DNA of 64,000 nucleotides from Cognaticolwellia beringensis (GTDB lineage: Bacteria; Pseudomonadota; Gammaproteobacteria; Enterobacterales; Alteromonadaceae). The notes under the pieces are model-generated. The model saw only the letters and a list, made by a program, of their open reading frames with translations. It made no database searches and was not told where the DNA came from. The DNA is taken from positions 2,418,001 through 2,482,000 of the forward strand of contig NZ_CP020465.1 in assembly GCF_002076895.1 (NCBI RefSeq). The letters are read 5' to 3'. The first letter of the stretch is position 1. The number at the start of each line of letters is the position of its first letter. The position numbers and the translations under genes are program-made. Of the stretch, positions 36,593 to 45,036 are shown piece after piece.

Positions 36593-37816
36593 ATGGCAGC
36601 ATTTGATTATCAGGCAGTAGACAGCCGAGGCAAAAATAAAAAAGGGGTTATTGAAGGTGACACCCCTAGACATGTGCGTAATTTACTGCGTGAACAGGGC
36701 TTAATGCCTATTGAAGTTACGCCATGTTTGCAAAAAAGTAAGCAAGAAAGTAAAAAGTCTTTTTTTAGTGGTGGTAAAAAAATCTCAGCGTCTGAGCTGG
36801 CATTAATCACGCGGCAACTATCAACCTTAGTTGAATCAGGCTTACCCATTGAAGAGTCATTAATGGCCGTAGGTGAGCAGTGTGATAAAAACACCTTAAA
36901 AAGTATGGTTATGGCGGTGCGCACTAAAGTCACTGAAGGTTATGGTTTAGCTGAAAGCATGGCTGAGTTTCCTCAGGTGTTTAATCGCTTATTTCGGGCC
37001 ATGGTTGCAGCGGGCGAAAAATCCGGCCATCTTGACAAAGTCTTAGACCGGTTAGCCGATTACACCGAAAAACGCCAACAACTGCGCTCTCAGCTAATTC
37101 AAGCCTTGGTTTATCCCGTTATTATGACCGTAGTCGCAACTGGCGTAATTGCCATATTACTGACCGCTGTAGTACCAAAAATTGTCGGCCAATTTGAACA
37201 TATGGGAGCTAATTTGCCCGCTACCACCAAGTTCCTAATTGCCAGTAGTGACTTTTTACGTGATTATGGTTTAGTTATTGTAGTAATTGTCGCTGCGCTA
37301 ATGCTCTTTTGGTCACAATTGTTGAAAAAAGACAGTTTTAGGTTCGCTTATCACAAGCGCTTTCTCGCTATACCGGGCATAGGTAAAGTGGCAAAAAGCG
37401 TAAATACCGCAAGATTTGCTCGTACCTTGAGCATTTTAACCGCGAGTGCCGTTCCTTTATTAGAGAGTATGAAAATTTCGGGTGAAGTACTCGACAATTT
37501 ATACATTAAGCAAAGTGTTAAAGAGTCTGCAGACAAGGTCAGAGAGGGCGCCAGTTTGCGGGTGTCTTTAGAGCAAACGAAGCTGTTTCCACCAATGATG
37601 CTGCACATGATAGCCAGTGGTGAAAAAAGTGGTCAGCTTGAACATATGTTAGGGCGAGCTGCCGATAACCAAGACCGTGAGTTCGAGGCTGTTATTAACA
37701 TCTCATTAAAGGCATTTGAGCCGGCATTGATGGTGGTAATGGCAGGTATTGTATTATTTATCGTTATGGCTATTTTACAGCCAATTCTTCAGTTAAATAC
37801 GTTAATAGGAAATTAG
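36593..37816 (+). CDS. gspF: Type II secretion inner-membrane protein F
   Basis: The 407-residue polytopic protein begins MAAFDYQAVDSRGKNKKGV and has two T2SSF domains (about 72-195 and 275-395) with three membrane segments near 170-195, 222-242 and 375-398. Motifs LVESGLPIEESL and SAVPLLESMKISGEVL are typical. GspF is the platform core that contacts GspE. An 81-bp gap separates it from gspE, the longest in the operon, with no terminator seen. Confidence 0.97.
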   Translation: MAAFDYQAVDSRGKNKKGVIEGDTPRHVRNLLREQGLMPIEVTPCLQKSKQESKKSFFSGGKKISASELALITRQLSTLVESGLPIEESLMAVGEQCDKNTLKSMVMAVRTKVTEGYGLAESMAEFPQVFNRLFRAMVAAGEKSGHLDKVLDRLADYTEKRQQLRSQLIQALVYPVIMTVVATGVIAILLTAVVPKIVGQFEHMGANLPATTKFLIASSDFLRDYGLVIVVIVAALMLFWSQLLKKDSFRFAYHKRFLAIPGIGKVAKSVNTARFARTLSILTASAVPLLESMKISGEVLDNLYIKQSVKESADKVREGASLRVSLEQTKLFPPMMLHMIASGEKSGQLEHMLGRAADNQDREFEAVINISLKAFEPALMVVMAGIVLFIVMAILQPILQLNTLIGN

Positions 37817-37818
37817 AA

Positions 37819-38253
37819 ATGAAAGCAGTAAGAAATATTCGAGGTTTTACCCTTTTAGAAGTGATGGTTGTTATTGTAATTTTAGGTATTTTAGCCAGTA
37901 TGGTGGTACCTAACTTAATGGGCAGTCAAGAACGCGCCAATATGCAAAAAGCCGTGTCAGATATTAATGCGCTGGAAACATCTTTAAGTATGTACAAAAT
38001 GGATAACTATAAGTATCCAAGTACAGAGCAAGGCTTAGAAGCATTAGTGACTGAAACTGATATTGAGCCAATGCCCCGCCGTTTTCCAGAAGGCGGTTAT
38101 GTTAAGCGTTTACCGAACGACCCTTGGGGCACTGAATATCAACTATTAAATCCGGGCGAGCATAGTGCTATGGATGTTTTTTCTATGGGGCCTGACGGTG
38201 AACCGGGTACAGACGACGATATTGGTAACTGGAATTTAGGCGATTATCAATAA
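37819..38253 (+). CDS. gspG: Major pseudopilin G
   Basis: GspG is the main subunit of the T2SS pseudopilus. The 144-residue prepilin has the short basic leader MKAVRNIRG followed by FTLLEVMVVIVILGILAS, with cleavage after Gly9 and Glu5 in the mature form. The C-terminal calcium-site region DGEPGTDDDIGNW is intact. It is cleaved by a prepilin peptidase encoded elsewhere. It starts two bases after gspF. Confidence 0.98.
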   Translation: MKAVRNIRGFTLLEVMVVIVILGILASMVVPNLMGSQERANMQKAVSDINALETSLSMYKMDNYKYPSTEQGLEALVTETDIEPMPRRFPEGGYVKRLPNDPWGTEYQLLNPGEHSAMDVFSMGPDGEPGTDDDIGNWNLGDYQ

Positions 38254-38286
38254 TCATTTTTGTTGATAATTGATTACTGACTAACT

Positions 38287-38916
38287 ATGAAGCTAAATCA
38301 TGACTATTTGTCGAAGCAAAAGCATCGAATTCAACAAGGTTTTACCTTAATTGAAGTGATGCTAGTCATTGTCTTGATTGGCGTTATGGTCTCTGCGGTA
38401 CAATTTACTTTTTCTGGCAATAAACCAGAGCAACTATTAGAACAAAACAGTGCCCGCTTTGCGGGCATTTTTGACGTTGCAGCAGAATACGGCCTACTAA
38501 ACAATGTCGAGTTAGGCTTGTTTATTGAAGACAACAGTTATCAATTTCTTGGTTATGACGGTGTCAGTTGGTCTCCCATTGCAGATAACCCTTTATTTGA
38601 AGTTTATACTTTACCTGAAGGTATTGAAATAACCTTGCAGCTTGATGATCTACCTATTGAAGAGCCTCAACTCTTCGATTCTTCGGTATTAATCAATGAA
38701 GATGAAGAAGAGAGCTTTACTGGCGATTCTGAAAAGAAAAAAACTATTCCGCAAGTCTATATGCTTTCTGGTGGTGATATTACCCCCTTTAGTTTAACGT
38801 TTTCATTGGCAGACTTCGCTTTTGATGGCGATGAAAATATTAGTTTTAAAGTTTCTGGCATTTATACCACACCACTTACGATAGAAGGGCCATTAGTGAA
38901 TGCGGACTCTCGTTAA
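38287..38916 (+). CDS. gspH: Minor pseudopilin H
   Basis: The 209-residue product has a prepilin leader ending QQG, then FTLIEVMLVIVLIGVMVSA and a beta-rich globular domain, as in GspH of the pseudopilus tip. An acidic loop (EDEEESFTGDSEKKK, about 137-151) enlarges it slightly. The 3' end overlaps the proposed gspI start by 17 bases. Confidence 0.93.
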   Translation: MKLNHDYLSKQKHRIQQGFTLIEVMLVIVLIGVMVSAVQFTFSGNKPEQLLEQNSARFAGIFDVAAEYGLLNNVELGLFIEDNSYQFLGYDGVSWSPIADNPLFEVYTLPEGIEITLQLDDLPIEEPQLFDSSVLINEDEEESFTGDSEKKKTIPQVYMLSGGDITPFSLTFSLADFAFDGDENISFKVSGIYTTPLTIEGPLVNADSR

Positions 38917-39310
38917 TTTTAGCGTGAATTTCAGCGTTAATAAGCTACAAAAAGGTTTTACCTTAATTGAGGTTATGTTGGCGATGGCGGTGTTTTCAAT
39001 TGCGGGTATAGCAATTTTAGGTACGGCAGACACAAACGCGAGAAACTTAGGTTATTTAGAAAGTAAAATTATTGCGAGTTGGGTGGCATCGAATCAGTTA
39101 GTTGAAGTAACCCTAGATACCTCTTGGCCGCCAAAGAACAATAAAAAAGGCAAAGTAGAGTTGGCTGGGCAAGAATGGTTTTGGCAACAAAAAGTAGTAA
39201 AAACTACTGACAATGACATGCGCGCCATTGTTATGGAAGTGCGTCTTGAAGAAAAAGCAGCAAAGTCACTAACCAGCTTAATGACCTATATTTCGAAGCA
39301 AAGTAAATGA
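38900..39310 (+). CDS. gspI: Minor pseudopilin I
   Basis: The prepilin signature KLQKGFTLIEVMLAMAVFS begins at about residue 15 of a 136-residue product, and WPPKNNKKGKVELAGQEW fits the GspI globular domain. GspI nucleates the tip complex with J and K. The start is uncertain: the ATG at 38900 gives an unusually long leader with a repeated VNFSVN, while a GTG at 38924 would give a more usual length. It overlaps gspJ by four bases (ATGA). Confidence 0.9.
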   Translation: MRTLVNFSVNFSVNKLQKGFTLIEVMLAMAVFSIAGIAILGTADTNARNLGYLESKIIASWVASNQLVEVTLDTSWPPKNNKKGKVELAGQEWFWQQKVVKTTDNDMRAIVMEVRLEEKAAKSLTSLMTYISKQSK

Positions 39311-39975
39311 ATATAACCCTCGTTAAACATAAGGTGACTAAAAGCACTGCGAGCGTTATGCCAAAGCGTAGCCAAGGTTTTACCTTGCTTGAAGTGCTGA
39401 TTGCTATAGCGATATTTTCGGTGATCAGTATGGCAAGTTTTAGTATTTTTGAAACCGTACTAAATAGCGACACATCCACCAAAGCTCGCACAGACAGAAT
39501 TAATGAATTACAACGGGGCTTTTTAATCATCGAGCGTGATATGTTACAAATAGCTCGACGTAGTGTTCGTTTAAATGGTGAAGCACCGCAGACCGGATTT
39601 TTACATACTGACACCGAAAGTTTTACCACCAGTGAACAGGCAATTGCCTTTGTTCGTCATGGCTGGACCAATCCAGGCTTATTATTACCGCGCAGTGATA
39701 TGCAGTCGGTGGCTTATCAATTAAACGAAAAAATTGTCGAGCGAGTTCATTTTAACTTTGTTGATGCGGTGTTAGGTGAAGAGCCAAAAGTAAGACCATT
39801 AATTTCAGAGGTTGAAAGCTTAAATTTCGAATTTTATGATGGGAAAAAATGGCAAAAGTCATTAAAAGAAAACACTTTGCCAATGGCAATTGCGATTGAA
39901 CTAGATACCACAGATTATGGCATTATTCGTCGTCAATTTATCGTAGCCGGTGATAACCTTGACGGTGAGGACTAA
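39307..39975 (+). CDS. gspJ: Minor pseudopilin J
   Basis: The 222-residue product has a leader ending KRSQG, then FTLLEVLIAIAIFSVISMA, and the GspJ segments LQRGFLIIERDMLQIARR and LNFEFYDGKKWQ. GspJ is a tip pseudopilin. It overlaps gspI by ATGA, implying coupled translation, and ends four bases before the proposed gspK start. Confidence 0.95.
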   Translation: MNITLVKHKVTKSTASVMPKRSQGFTLLEVLIAIAIFSVISMASFSIFETVLNSDTSTKARTDRINELQRGFLIIERDMLQIARRSVRLNGEAPQTGFLHTDTESFTTSEQAIAFVRHGWTNPGLLLPRSDMQSVAYQLNEKIVERVHFNFVDAVLGEEPKVRPLISEVESLNFEFYDGKKWQKSLKENTLPMAIAIELDTTDYGIIRRQFIVAGDNLDGED

Positions 39976-39979
39976 AGCC

Positions 39980-41011
39980 GTGGTTAGAAGTTGTGCAATA
40001 ACACCTAAACCCAAAGGCGTGGCGTTAATTACGGTGATGCTAATTATTGCGTTAATCGCTATATTAGCGACGCAAATGACCGCGCGCTTGCAATTACAAA
40101 TGCAACGCACCACTAATATAGGTTCAAACCAGCAAGCTTATTGGTATGCCATGGGCGCTGAAGCATTTGCAAAAAGAATATTAATACAATCTTTTGAAGC
40201 TGATTCAGAAGTGACGCATTTAGGCCAATTGTGGGCGCAAGGTGAAAATACTTTTCCGGTCGATTTTGGTCAGATTACCGGTGAAATAACCGATTTAAAT
40301 AGCTGTTTCAACTTAAACGCGTTACGGGTTAATGATGATGACGGTAGTGGTAACAGTAATCGCGGTAACAGTGCTAATGCGGCAAATAAGTCGCCAGCGA
40401 GAGCGGCTTTTGAAGAATTATTAATCGCAATGAATATCGAAGGTGTTGGCAGTTTTGAAGCAGAATATATGGCTGATGCCTTAACTGATTGGTTAGACGC
40501 AGATGGTAGTATTTCAGGTTCCGGCGGCGCTGAAGATAATGACTATGCTTCTAAAGAGTTCCCCTACTTAGCCGCGAATAATTACCTTGCGAGTATGGCA
40601 GAGTTAAGAGTTATTGATCATTTTACGGTTAATGTTATTGATAAATTAAAAGACTACACCTGTATTTTGCCTAATACCAACATGAATAAGATAAACATCA
40701 ATACCATTGCACAAGATCAGCCTGAAATACTTGTAGCCATGTTAGGGATAAGTCAAAATGAAGCATCACAAGCATTATCTTCTCGTGGAGAAGAGGGCTT
40801 CAAAAATATTGATGAGTTTTTTAGTTTAAGTGATTTGAGTAAAGCTAAAATACCACCAGAGAAAAAACAACTATTTGCTGTTAAAAGTGAGTATTTTAAG
40901 CTCAAAACAACGGCAAGTTTTAATAACAGTTACTTTGCTTTGAATACCATTATGAAAGTAGACAATAAAAATAATATACGTGTGATCAGTCGCATCATAG
41001 GACGAGAGTAA
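39980..41011 (+). CDS. gspK: Minor pseudopilin K
   Basis: GspK caps the pseudopilus. The product has a leader ending PKPKG followed by VALITVMLIIALIAILATQ, with no Glu5, as usual for GspK, then a large globular domain with DLNSCFNLNAL and a SAM-like helical part. I choose GTG at 39980-39982 (343 residues) because GAGG lies nine bases upstream; the open frame starts ten codons earlier inside gspJ. It abuts gspL, sharing the last base of its stop. Confidence 0.93.
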   Translation: MVRSCAITPKPKGVALITVMLIIALIAILATQMTARLQLQMQRTTNIGSNQQAYWYAMGAEAFAKRILIQSFEADSEVTHLGQLWAQGENTFPVDFGQITGEITDLNSCFNLNALRVNDDDGSGNSNRGNSANAANKSPARAAFEELLIAMNIEGVGSFEAEYMADALTDWLDADGSISGSGGAEDNDYASKEFPYLAANNYLASMAELRVIDHFTVNVIDKLKDYTCILPNTNMNKININTIAQDQPEILVAMLGISQNEASQALSSRGEEGFKNIDEFFSLSDLSKAKIPPEKKQLFAVKSEYFKLKTTASFNNSYFALNTIMKVDNKNNIRVISRIIGRE

Positions 41012-42243
41012 TGGGTGAAACCTTATTTATCCGTTTAGGCAGCCAAGCTGAAAATAAAATTCACTGGCTGATTAAAATCAACGGACAAGAAGATATTATC
41101 GCAAGTGGAGAGTTACCTAACGCGAGCGAGTTAGAGCAACTAACTGAAAAAGCCTCTGCACGAGAAGTTGTGGTATTTGTACCAGCAAGTGATGTTGCCA
41201 TTAAAAGCTTGAAAGTGCCGGGCTCATCTCAACGCGCTATTCGTTTAGCTGCACCATATATGCTAGAAGAAACGTTAGCACAAGATGTTGAGCAACTGTG
41301 CTTCACTTTTAATGATACTAAACAAGATGAACAGGGGAATAACTGTTTTGTAGCTGCACTTGAACGTAAGCAATTGGAACTTTGGTTACAGTGGTTGGCA
41401 GATGCCGGAATATTCTGTAAGTTAATTATCCCCGATGCACTGGCATTGCCCTTTGATAACCAAAGTCGCAGTGCAGTAATGCTGGGCGAACAAGTATTAA
41501 TTAGGCTTGGTGAATGGCAAGTTATGTCATTCGAAGCCAATGCTTGGCCCATAATTGCTAAGCACTTTACTGATAACGATGAAACTAAAAGTGCCATTAT
41601 GGCTTATTCATCCTTATCGCAAGTGCCAGCTGAAATAAATGTCGAATACTTACCTGAAGAACTGCCATTAGCTATTTTAGCGAATAATCATTCTCGTAAA
41701 TTCAACTTGCTACAAGGTGAGTTTCAAGTTAAAGAAAAACGCTCAGCAGCCAGTGTTAATTGGCTTTGGGTTGCAGGTATTGCGTGTTTCGCATTGGTGA
41801 TTAATTTTACCCTTAAAGGAGCACAACTTTATACTTTATCTCAACAGGTATCGGTTATTGAAGCAGAGATTATTGAAAATTATAAAGCTGCATTTCCTGA
41901 GACTAAACGGGTTAAAGTGTCGACCGTTCGCTCACAGTTACGCCAAAAATTAGCTGAAATTGGCAACAGTGATGAATCTGCAGGATTTTTATCATTGTTA
42001 GTTAAACTTGAACCTGCATTGGCAAGCGTACCTGAGATTAAACCACAAACGTTAAAGTTTGACGGCAAACGCCAAGAAGTGCGCATGCAAACTATCGCTA
42101 AAGATTATCAATACTTTGAAAAACTGAAAGTTGCCCTTGAAAAAGCAGGCTTAACAGTTAATCTTGGTGCTCAAAATAATCAAGGTGATCAAATTTCTGG
42201 CTCATTTAGTATTACAGATAAAGCATCTAAGGGGCGCTCATGA
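41011..42243 (+). CDS. gspL: Type II secretion protein L
   Basis: GspL anchors the ATPase GspE to the platform. The 410-residue product has a cytoplasmic actin-like domain (about 1-235), one membrane helix at about 249-266 (VNWLWVAGIACFALVINF) and a periplasmic ferredoxin-like domain (about 320-400). It overlaps gspM by ATGA. Length is normal for the family. Confidence 0.95.
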   Translation: MGETLFIRLGSQAENKIHWLIKINGQEDIIASGELPNASELEQLTEKASAREVVVFVPASDVAIKSLKVPGSSQRAIRLAAPYMLEETLAQDVEQLCFTFNDTKQDEQGNNCFVAALERKQLELWLQWLADAGIFCKLIIPDALALPFDNQSRSAVMLGEQVLIRLGEWQVMSFEANAWPIIAKHFTDNDETKSAIMAYSSLSQVPAEINVEYLPEELPLAILANNHSRKFNLLQGEFQVKEKRSAASVNWLWVAGIACFALVINFTLKGAQLYTLSQQVSVIEAEIIENYKAAFPETKRVKVSTVRSQLRQKLAEIGNSDESAGFLSLLVKLEPALASVPEIKPQTLKFDGKRQEVRMQTIAKDYQYFEKLKVALEKAGLTVNLGAQNNQGDQISGSFSITDKASKGRS

Positions 42244-42707
42244 AAGCTTGGTGGCAACAGTTAAATGTTCGTGAACAACGTTTGGTATTGATAATGTCAG
42301 GGGTTATTTCGATATTTATTTTATATGGCCTTATTTGGCAGCCGCTGAATGAAAACATTGCTAAGCAAAAATTAAAAATCGAACGTCAACAAGCCTTGTT
42401 AACATGGGTCGAAGAAAGTACACAACGCTATCAAGAAGCAAAGCGTAATGGCCGTGCAAGTTCTGGTGCAAGTTTGTCGAGCATCGTTAACCGCACTTCC
42501 AGAGCTAACAATATAATCATTACCCGTATGCAACCGCAAGGTGAAGATTTGCAAGTTTGGATTGATGAAATATCATTTAATCAGTTATTAACTTGGTTAG
42601 AGAAATTAGCCAGTAGAGATGGTCTGCAAGTAAAGAATATAGATCTTAGTTTAGCTGACCAGCAAGGTGTGGTCCGTGTTCGTCGATTACAGTTAGGAAA
42701 GAATTAA
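42240..42707 (+). CDS. gspM: Type II secretion protein M
   Basis: The 155-residue protein starts MKAWWQQLNVREQRLVLI and has one membrane helix (about 16-35), a coiled segment and a periplasmic ferredoxin-like domain, as in GspM, which dimerises with GspL. It overlaps gspL by four bases and gspN by one. Confidence 0.95.
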   Translation: MKAWWQQLNVREQRLVLIMSGVISIFILYGLIWQPLNENIAKQKLKIERQQALLTWVEESTQRYQEAKRNGRASSGASLSSIVNRTSRANNIIITRMQPQGEDLQVWIDEISFNQLLTWLEKLASRDGLQVKNIDLSLADQQGVVRVRRLQLGKN

Positions 42708-43450
42708 TGAAAAAGAAGTTTGCTTATACGGCAATTTTTTTCACTGCGTATTGTGTTTTTGTTCTAGCGTTAATGCCTGCCAGTTGGTTGATGGCGCAAA
42801 TTAAATTACCTAAAAATGTGGCGGTTTCCGCTGTTGAAGGCACTGTTTGGCATACCCGTATTTTACAAGTAATGGTGGATGACGTTGTTATTAACCAAGT
42901 GCAGAGTTCTTTGTCATTAATGTCGGTGTTAATGCTTGACCCTAAACTTGATATTACCTTTGGTAATGCTTTAGTCAATGGTCCTGAGGGAAAGTTGATC
43001 ATAAGTGGGTTGTTGTCAGACATGGTTGTTGAAGATGCGCAGATAAATCTTGCTGCAAATACTGTGGCAACAAGACTGAACTTAGCCATTGATATTATTG
43101 CCCATGAGAAACTGCAACTTAATATTGAGCGTTTTATTATTGGCGCGCCAATATGTAGCGAACTAGAAGGCACCCTACAATGGCGTAATGCTGCCATTAC
43201 GGCATTCGAAGAAAAAGTGAAGCTTGGTGGGCTTGCAGCGAAATTGACTTGTGATAAAGGCGAAATTATTGCCGATGTTGAGCCTAACAATAACTTAGGT
43301 TTAAGTTATCGTGCCCAGATAAAACAAGGTGGTCGTTTCACGGGCAGCGGTTACTTAACGCCAGGGACTAAATTTCCTGAGCAATTAAAAGCAACCTTAA
43401 GCTTTTTGGGTAAACCCGATAACCAAGGTCGCTATCGCTTAAAAATATAG
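42707..43450 (+). CDS. gspN: Type II secretion protein N
   Basis: The 247-residue product has an N-terminal membrane helix (about 6-28, ending with LMPASWL) and a periplasmic beta domain with AVSAVEGTVWHTRILQV and QGRYRLKI, matching GspN. It is the last gene of the operon. The following 121 bp contain GTGGTTTT/AAAACCAC (43469-43476 and 43511-43518), a weak candidate for the operon end. Confidence 0.92.
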   Translation: MKKKFAYTAIFFTAYCVFVLALMPASWLMAQIKLPKNVAVSAVEGTVWHTRILQVMVDDVVINQVQSSLSLMSVLMLDPKLDITFGNALVNGPEGKLIISGLLSDMVVEDAQINLAANTVATRLNLAIDIIAHEKLQLNIERFIIGAPICSELEGTLQWRNAAITAFEEKVKLGGLAAKLTCDKGEIIADVEPNNNLGLSYRAQIKQGGRFTGSGYLTPGTKFPEQLKATLSFLGKPDNQGRYRLKI

Positions 43451-43571
43451 CTTTGGTAAGTGGCTAAAGTGGTTTTGGTTTATTGCTTTTTAAGTAAATA
43501 TAATGGCTTAAAAACCACCACTTTGGTCGTTCACGTCATTGTATTGGTATTACTTCAATTATTATTACGGG

Positions 43572-43787
43572 TTAGCTGTTACAGCAATCCTGTCCTTCCT
43601 GAATTGGAGGGCATTTAACCGTTCCATAAGAGCAGTAAACGCAACAATCACCTTTTAAAGGTCTTAATAAAACTTTACAAGATTCACATTCATAGTACCA
43701 CTGACAAGCATTGGTTGGCATTACTTCTGCCTTATTATGGCCACACTCAGGGCAAGTTATTGTTGAGTTTAATTCTACACTTTGCAT
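43572..43787 (-). CDS. GDCCVxC-domain cysteine-rich protein
   Basis: The 71-residue protein has three CxxC pairs and the KGDCCVYCSYG signature that names the GDCCVxC family, plus a CC near the C-terminus. Such proteins are often encoded with mercury transport genes, and this one overlaps merC by 13 bases with AAGGA before its ATG. A role in binding the imported metal is inferred from the cysteines and context. It is the last gene of a merR-merC-GDCCVxC unit. Confidence 0.88.
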   Translation of the reverse strand: MQSVELNSTITCPECGHNKAEVMPTNACQWYYECESCKVLLRPLKGDCCVYCSYGTVKCPPIQEGQDCCNS

Positions 43788-44167
43788 ATTCGTTCCTTTG
43801 TAGGTTTTACAATATCTAATACTGACATTACGACCATTAAACTTATACCAAAATAGAACAAGTATGTACTCCAGTCATATCGCCAAAGTGGGTATAGTGT
43901 TAATAAAACAGCTGTAGGACCAACAACACTTAAAACACCTCTTATATGGTTGCTATTACGATACCAATTGTACATATTTACCAGTAATGCAAGTGCAGCG
44001 AAAACTGGCAGTAAAGTATTTACTGCTATGCCCTCAAAAGACGAAAGAAATCCCAAACCAAGTGCGGAAGCCAAAGAACCTAATGCAGGAAAACAGGCTG
44101 TACAACTAAGCGCTGCCATCCAAACACCACCGGAGCCAACTTTATCGAGCAATTTGTTTATCATCAA
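43775..44167 (-). CDS. merC: Mercuric ion transporter MerC
   Basis: The 130-residue protein has four predicted membrane helices. In the first is SCTACFPALGS with the cysteine pair at 22 and 25, the same positions as the mercury-binding pair of Tn21 MerC, followed by ALGLGFLSSFEG, also MerC-like. MerC carries Hg(II) across the inner membrane. It lies downstream of merR and a mer-type operator. No merA reductase follows, which is unusual for a transport cassette. Confidence 0.92.
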   Translation of the reverse strand: MMINKLLDKVGSGGVWMAALSCTACFPALGSLASALGLGFLSSFEGIAVNTLLPVFAALALLVNMYNWYRNSNHIRGVLSVVGPTAVLLTLYPLWRYDWSTYLFYFGISLMVVMSVLDIVKPTKERICKV

Positions 44168-44193
44168 TAATCATTCCTAAGTAATTTATAGTC

Positions 44194-44225
44194 ACGATAA
44201 ACTCCGTATATAGGTACGGAGTCAA
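44194..44225 (-). promoter_or_regulatory. MerR-type operator and promoter of merC
   Basis: On the minus strand TTGACT (-35, 44220-44225) is followed by the dyad ACTCCGTA-N6-TACGGAGT (44201-44222) and TATCGT (-10, 44194-44199) with a 20-bp spacer. The TTGACTCCGTAC start is the same as I recall for the Tn501/Tn21 mer promoter. The over-long spacer is what MerR untwists on binding Hg(II). Confidence 0.9.
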
Positions 44226-44228
44226 TAA

Positions 44229-44606
44229 TTACTTTAATGAGTCAATAATAGGACAACAGGAATGGTCTTGATTAGCTTTACATGAATTGGTCATTTCACT
44301 AATAACGCGCTCTAGACGCTGTAAATCTGATATTTTATTTCGAATTATATCTAATTTTTGCAAACCTAGGCTTTCTACTTGGACGCAGTTATTTTCCATA
44401 GATATTAACGAGGATATTTCATTTAATGTAAAACCAAGAGCTTTTGCTTTAGCGATAAACCTAAGCTTGTCTGCAACAGCCGTACTATACAAACGATAAC
44501 CGTTTTCTGGTTTTAAAGGTTGAGAAATAAGCCCTTTTTTTTCATAAAATCTTATGGTCTCAATATTGATATCTAACTCTTTAGCCAGCTTGCCAATTGT
44601 CTTCAT
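44229..44606 (-). CDS. merR: Mercury-responsive regulator MerR
   Basis: MerR-family winged-helix protein with IGKLAKELDINIETIRFYEKKGL at the N-terminus. Counted from an upstream GTG, Cys78, Cys113 and Cys122 lie at exactly the Tn501 MerR positions 82, 117 and 126 with a constant shift of four, so all three Hg(II) ligands are kept and the C-terminal loop (KANQDHSCCP) fits. I place the start at the ATG 44604-44606 (125 residues); GTG at 44616-44618 is the alternative. Unlike classical mer operons, merR is on the same strand as its target and directly upstream. Confidence 0.93.
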   Translation of the reverse strand: MKTIGKLAKELDINIETIRFYEKKGLISQPLKPENGYRLYSTAVADKLRFIAKAKALGFTLNEISSLISMENNCVQVESLGLQKLDIIRNKISDLQRLERVISEMTNSCKANQDHSCCPIIDSLK

Positions 44607-44618
44607 ACCTTTTGTCAC

Positions 44619-45036
44619 TTATTAAATTGAAATGATTCTACAACAGGAAGTATGGAGTATATTAAACGATCCCTTATGGTTCAATTAAGTCACCTTGCTA
44701 ATACGCTGAGCAGCTGTTTTGAGCTTTGCAGAAGGCATAGAATACCGAACCTGATTGAATATTACAGTGATTGCCTCGTAAGCCAGCGAAGGGGGGATTG
44801 ATACGTTTAATTAAAAAGGCAGCTCCTCCGACAAAACAGTCATTAGGATGACTGGCTTTAGAGACAAAAGTTGCCGGATAGCTGACCTTAGCGATGCGGT
44901 TACTAACATCAACTGTGAGCATAAAATAGTGGATACAATAAAATTTAAGGGATTAAAGTAACCTAGAAAAGAACCTGATCCATAAGCCAGCTCTTTCATA
45001 TGTTTAAGTTGCTGATTTTAAATTGTTACTTTGGAT
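44619..45036. other. Gap with two startless-looking overlapping frames
   Basis: Two minus-strand frames (44698-44922 and 44811-44999) cover most of it without convincing ribosome-binding sites. Their translations (KASHPNDCFVGGAAFLIKR, AGLRGNHCNIQSGSVF; and MKELAYGSGSFLGYFN) look like those I associate with spurious proteins predicted repeatedly in marine Alteromonadales genomes. I suspect an interspersed repeat or a relic, not a gene. Copy number cannot be judged from this window. Confidence 0.35.

Noticed and set aside
38900..38923. Repeated VNFSVN in the gspI leader as a possible special signal
   Set aside because: More likely non-translated sequence, since a GTG at 38924 gives a normal prepilin leader.
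42724..43290. 188-codon minus-strand frame opposite gspN
   Set aside because: It lies fully within gspN, which fits the operon and family; composition is that of a shadow frame.
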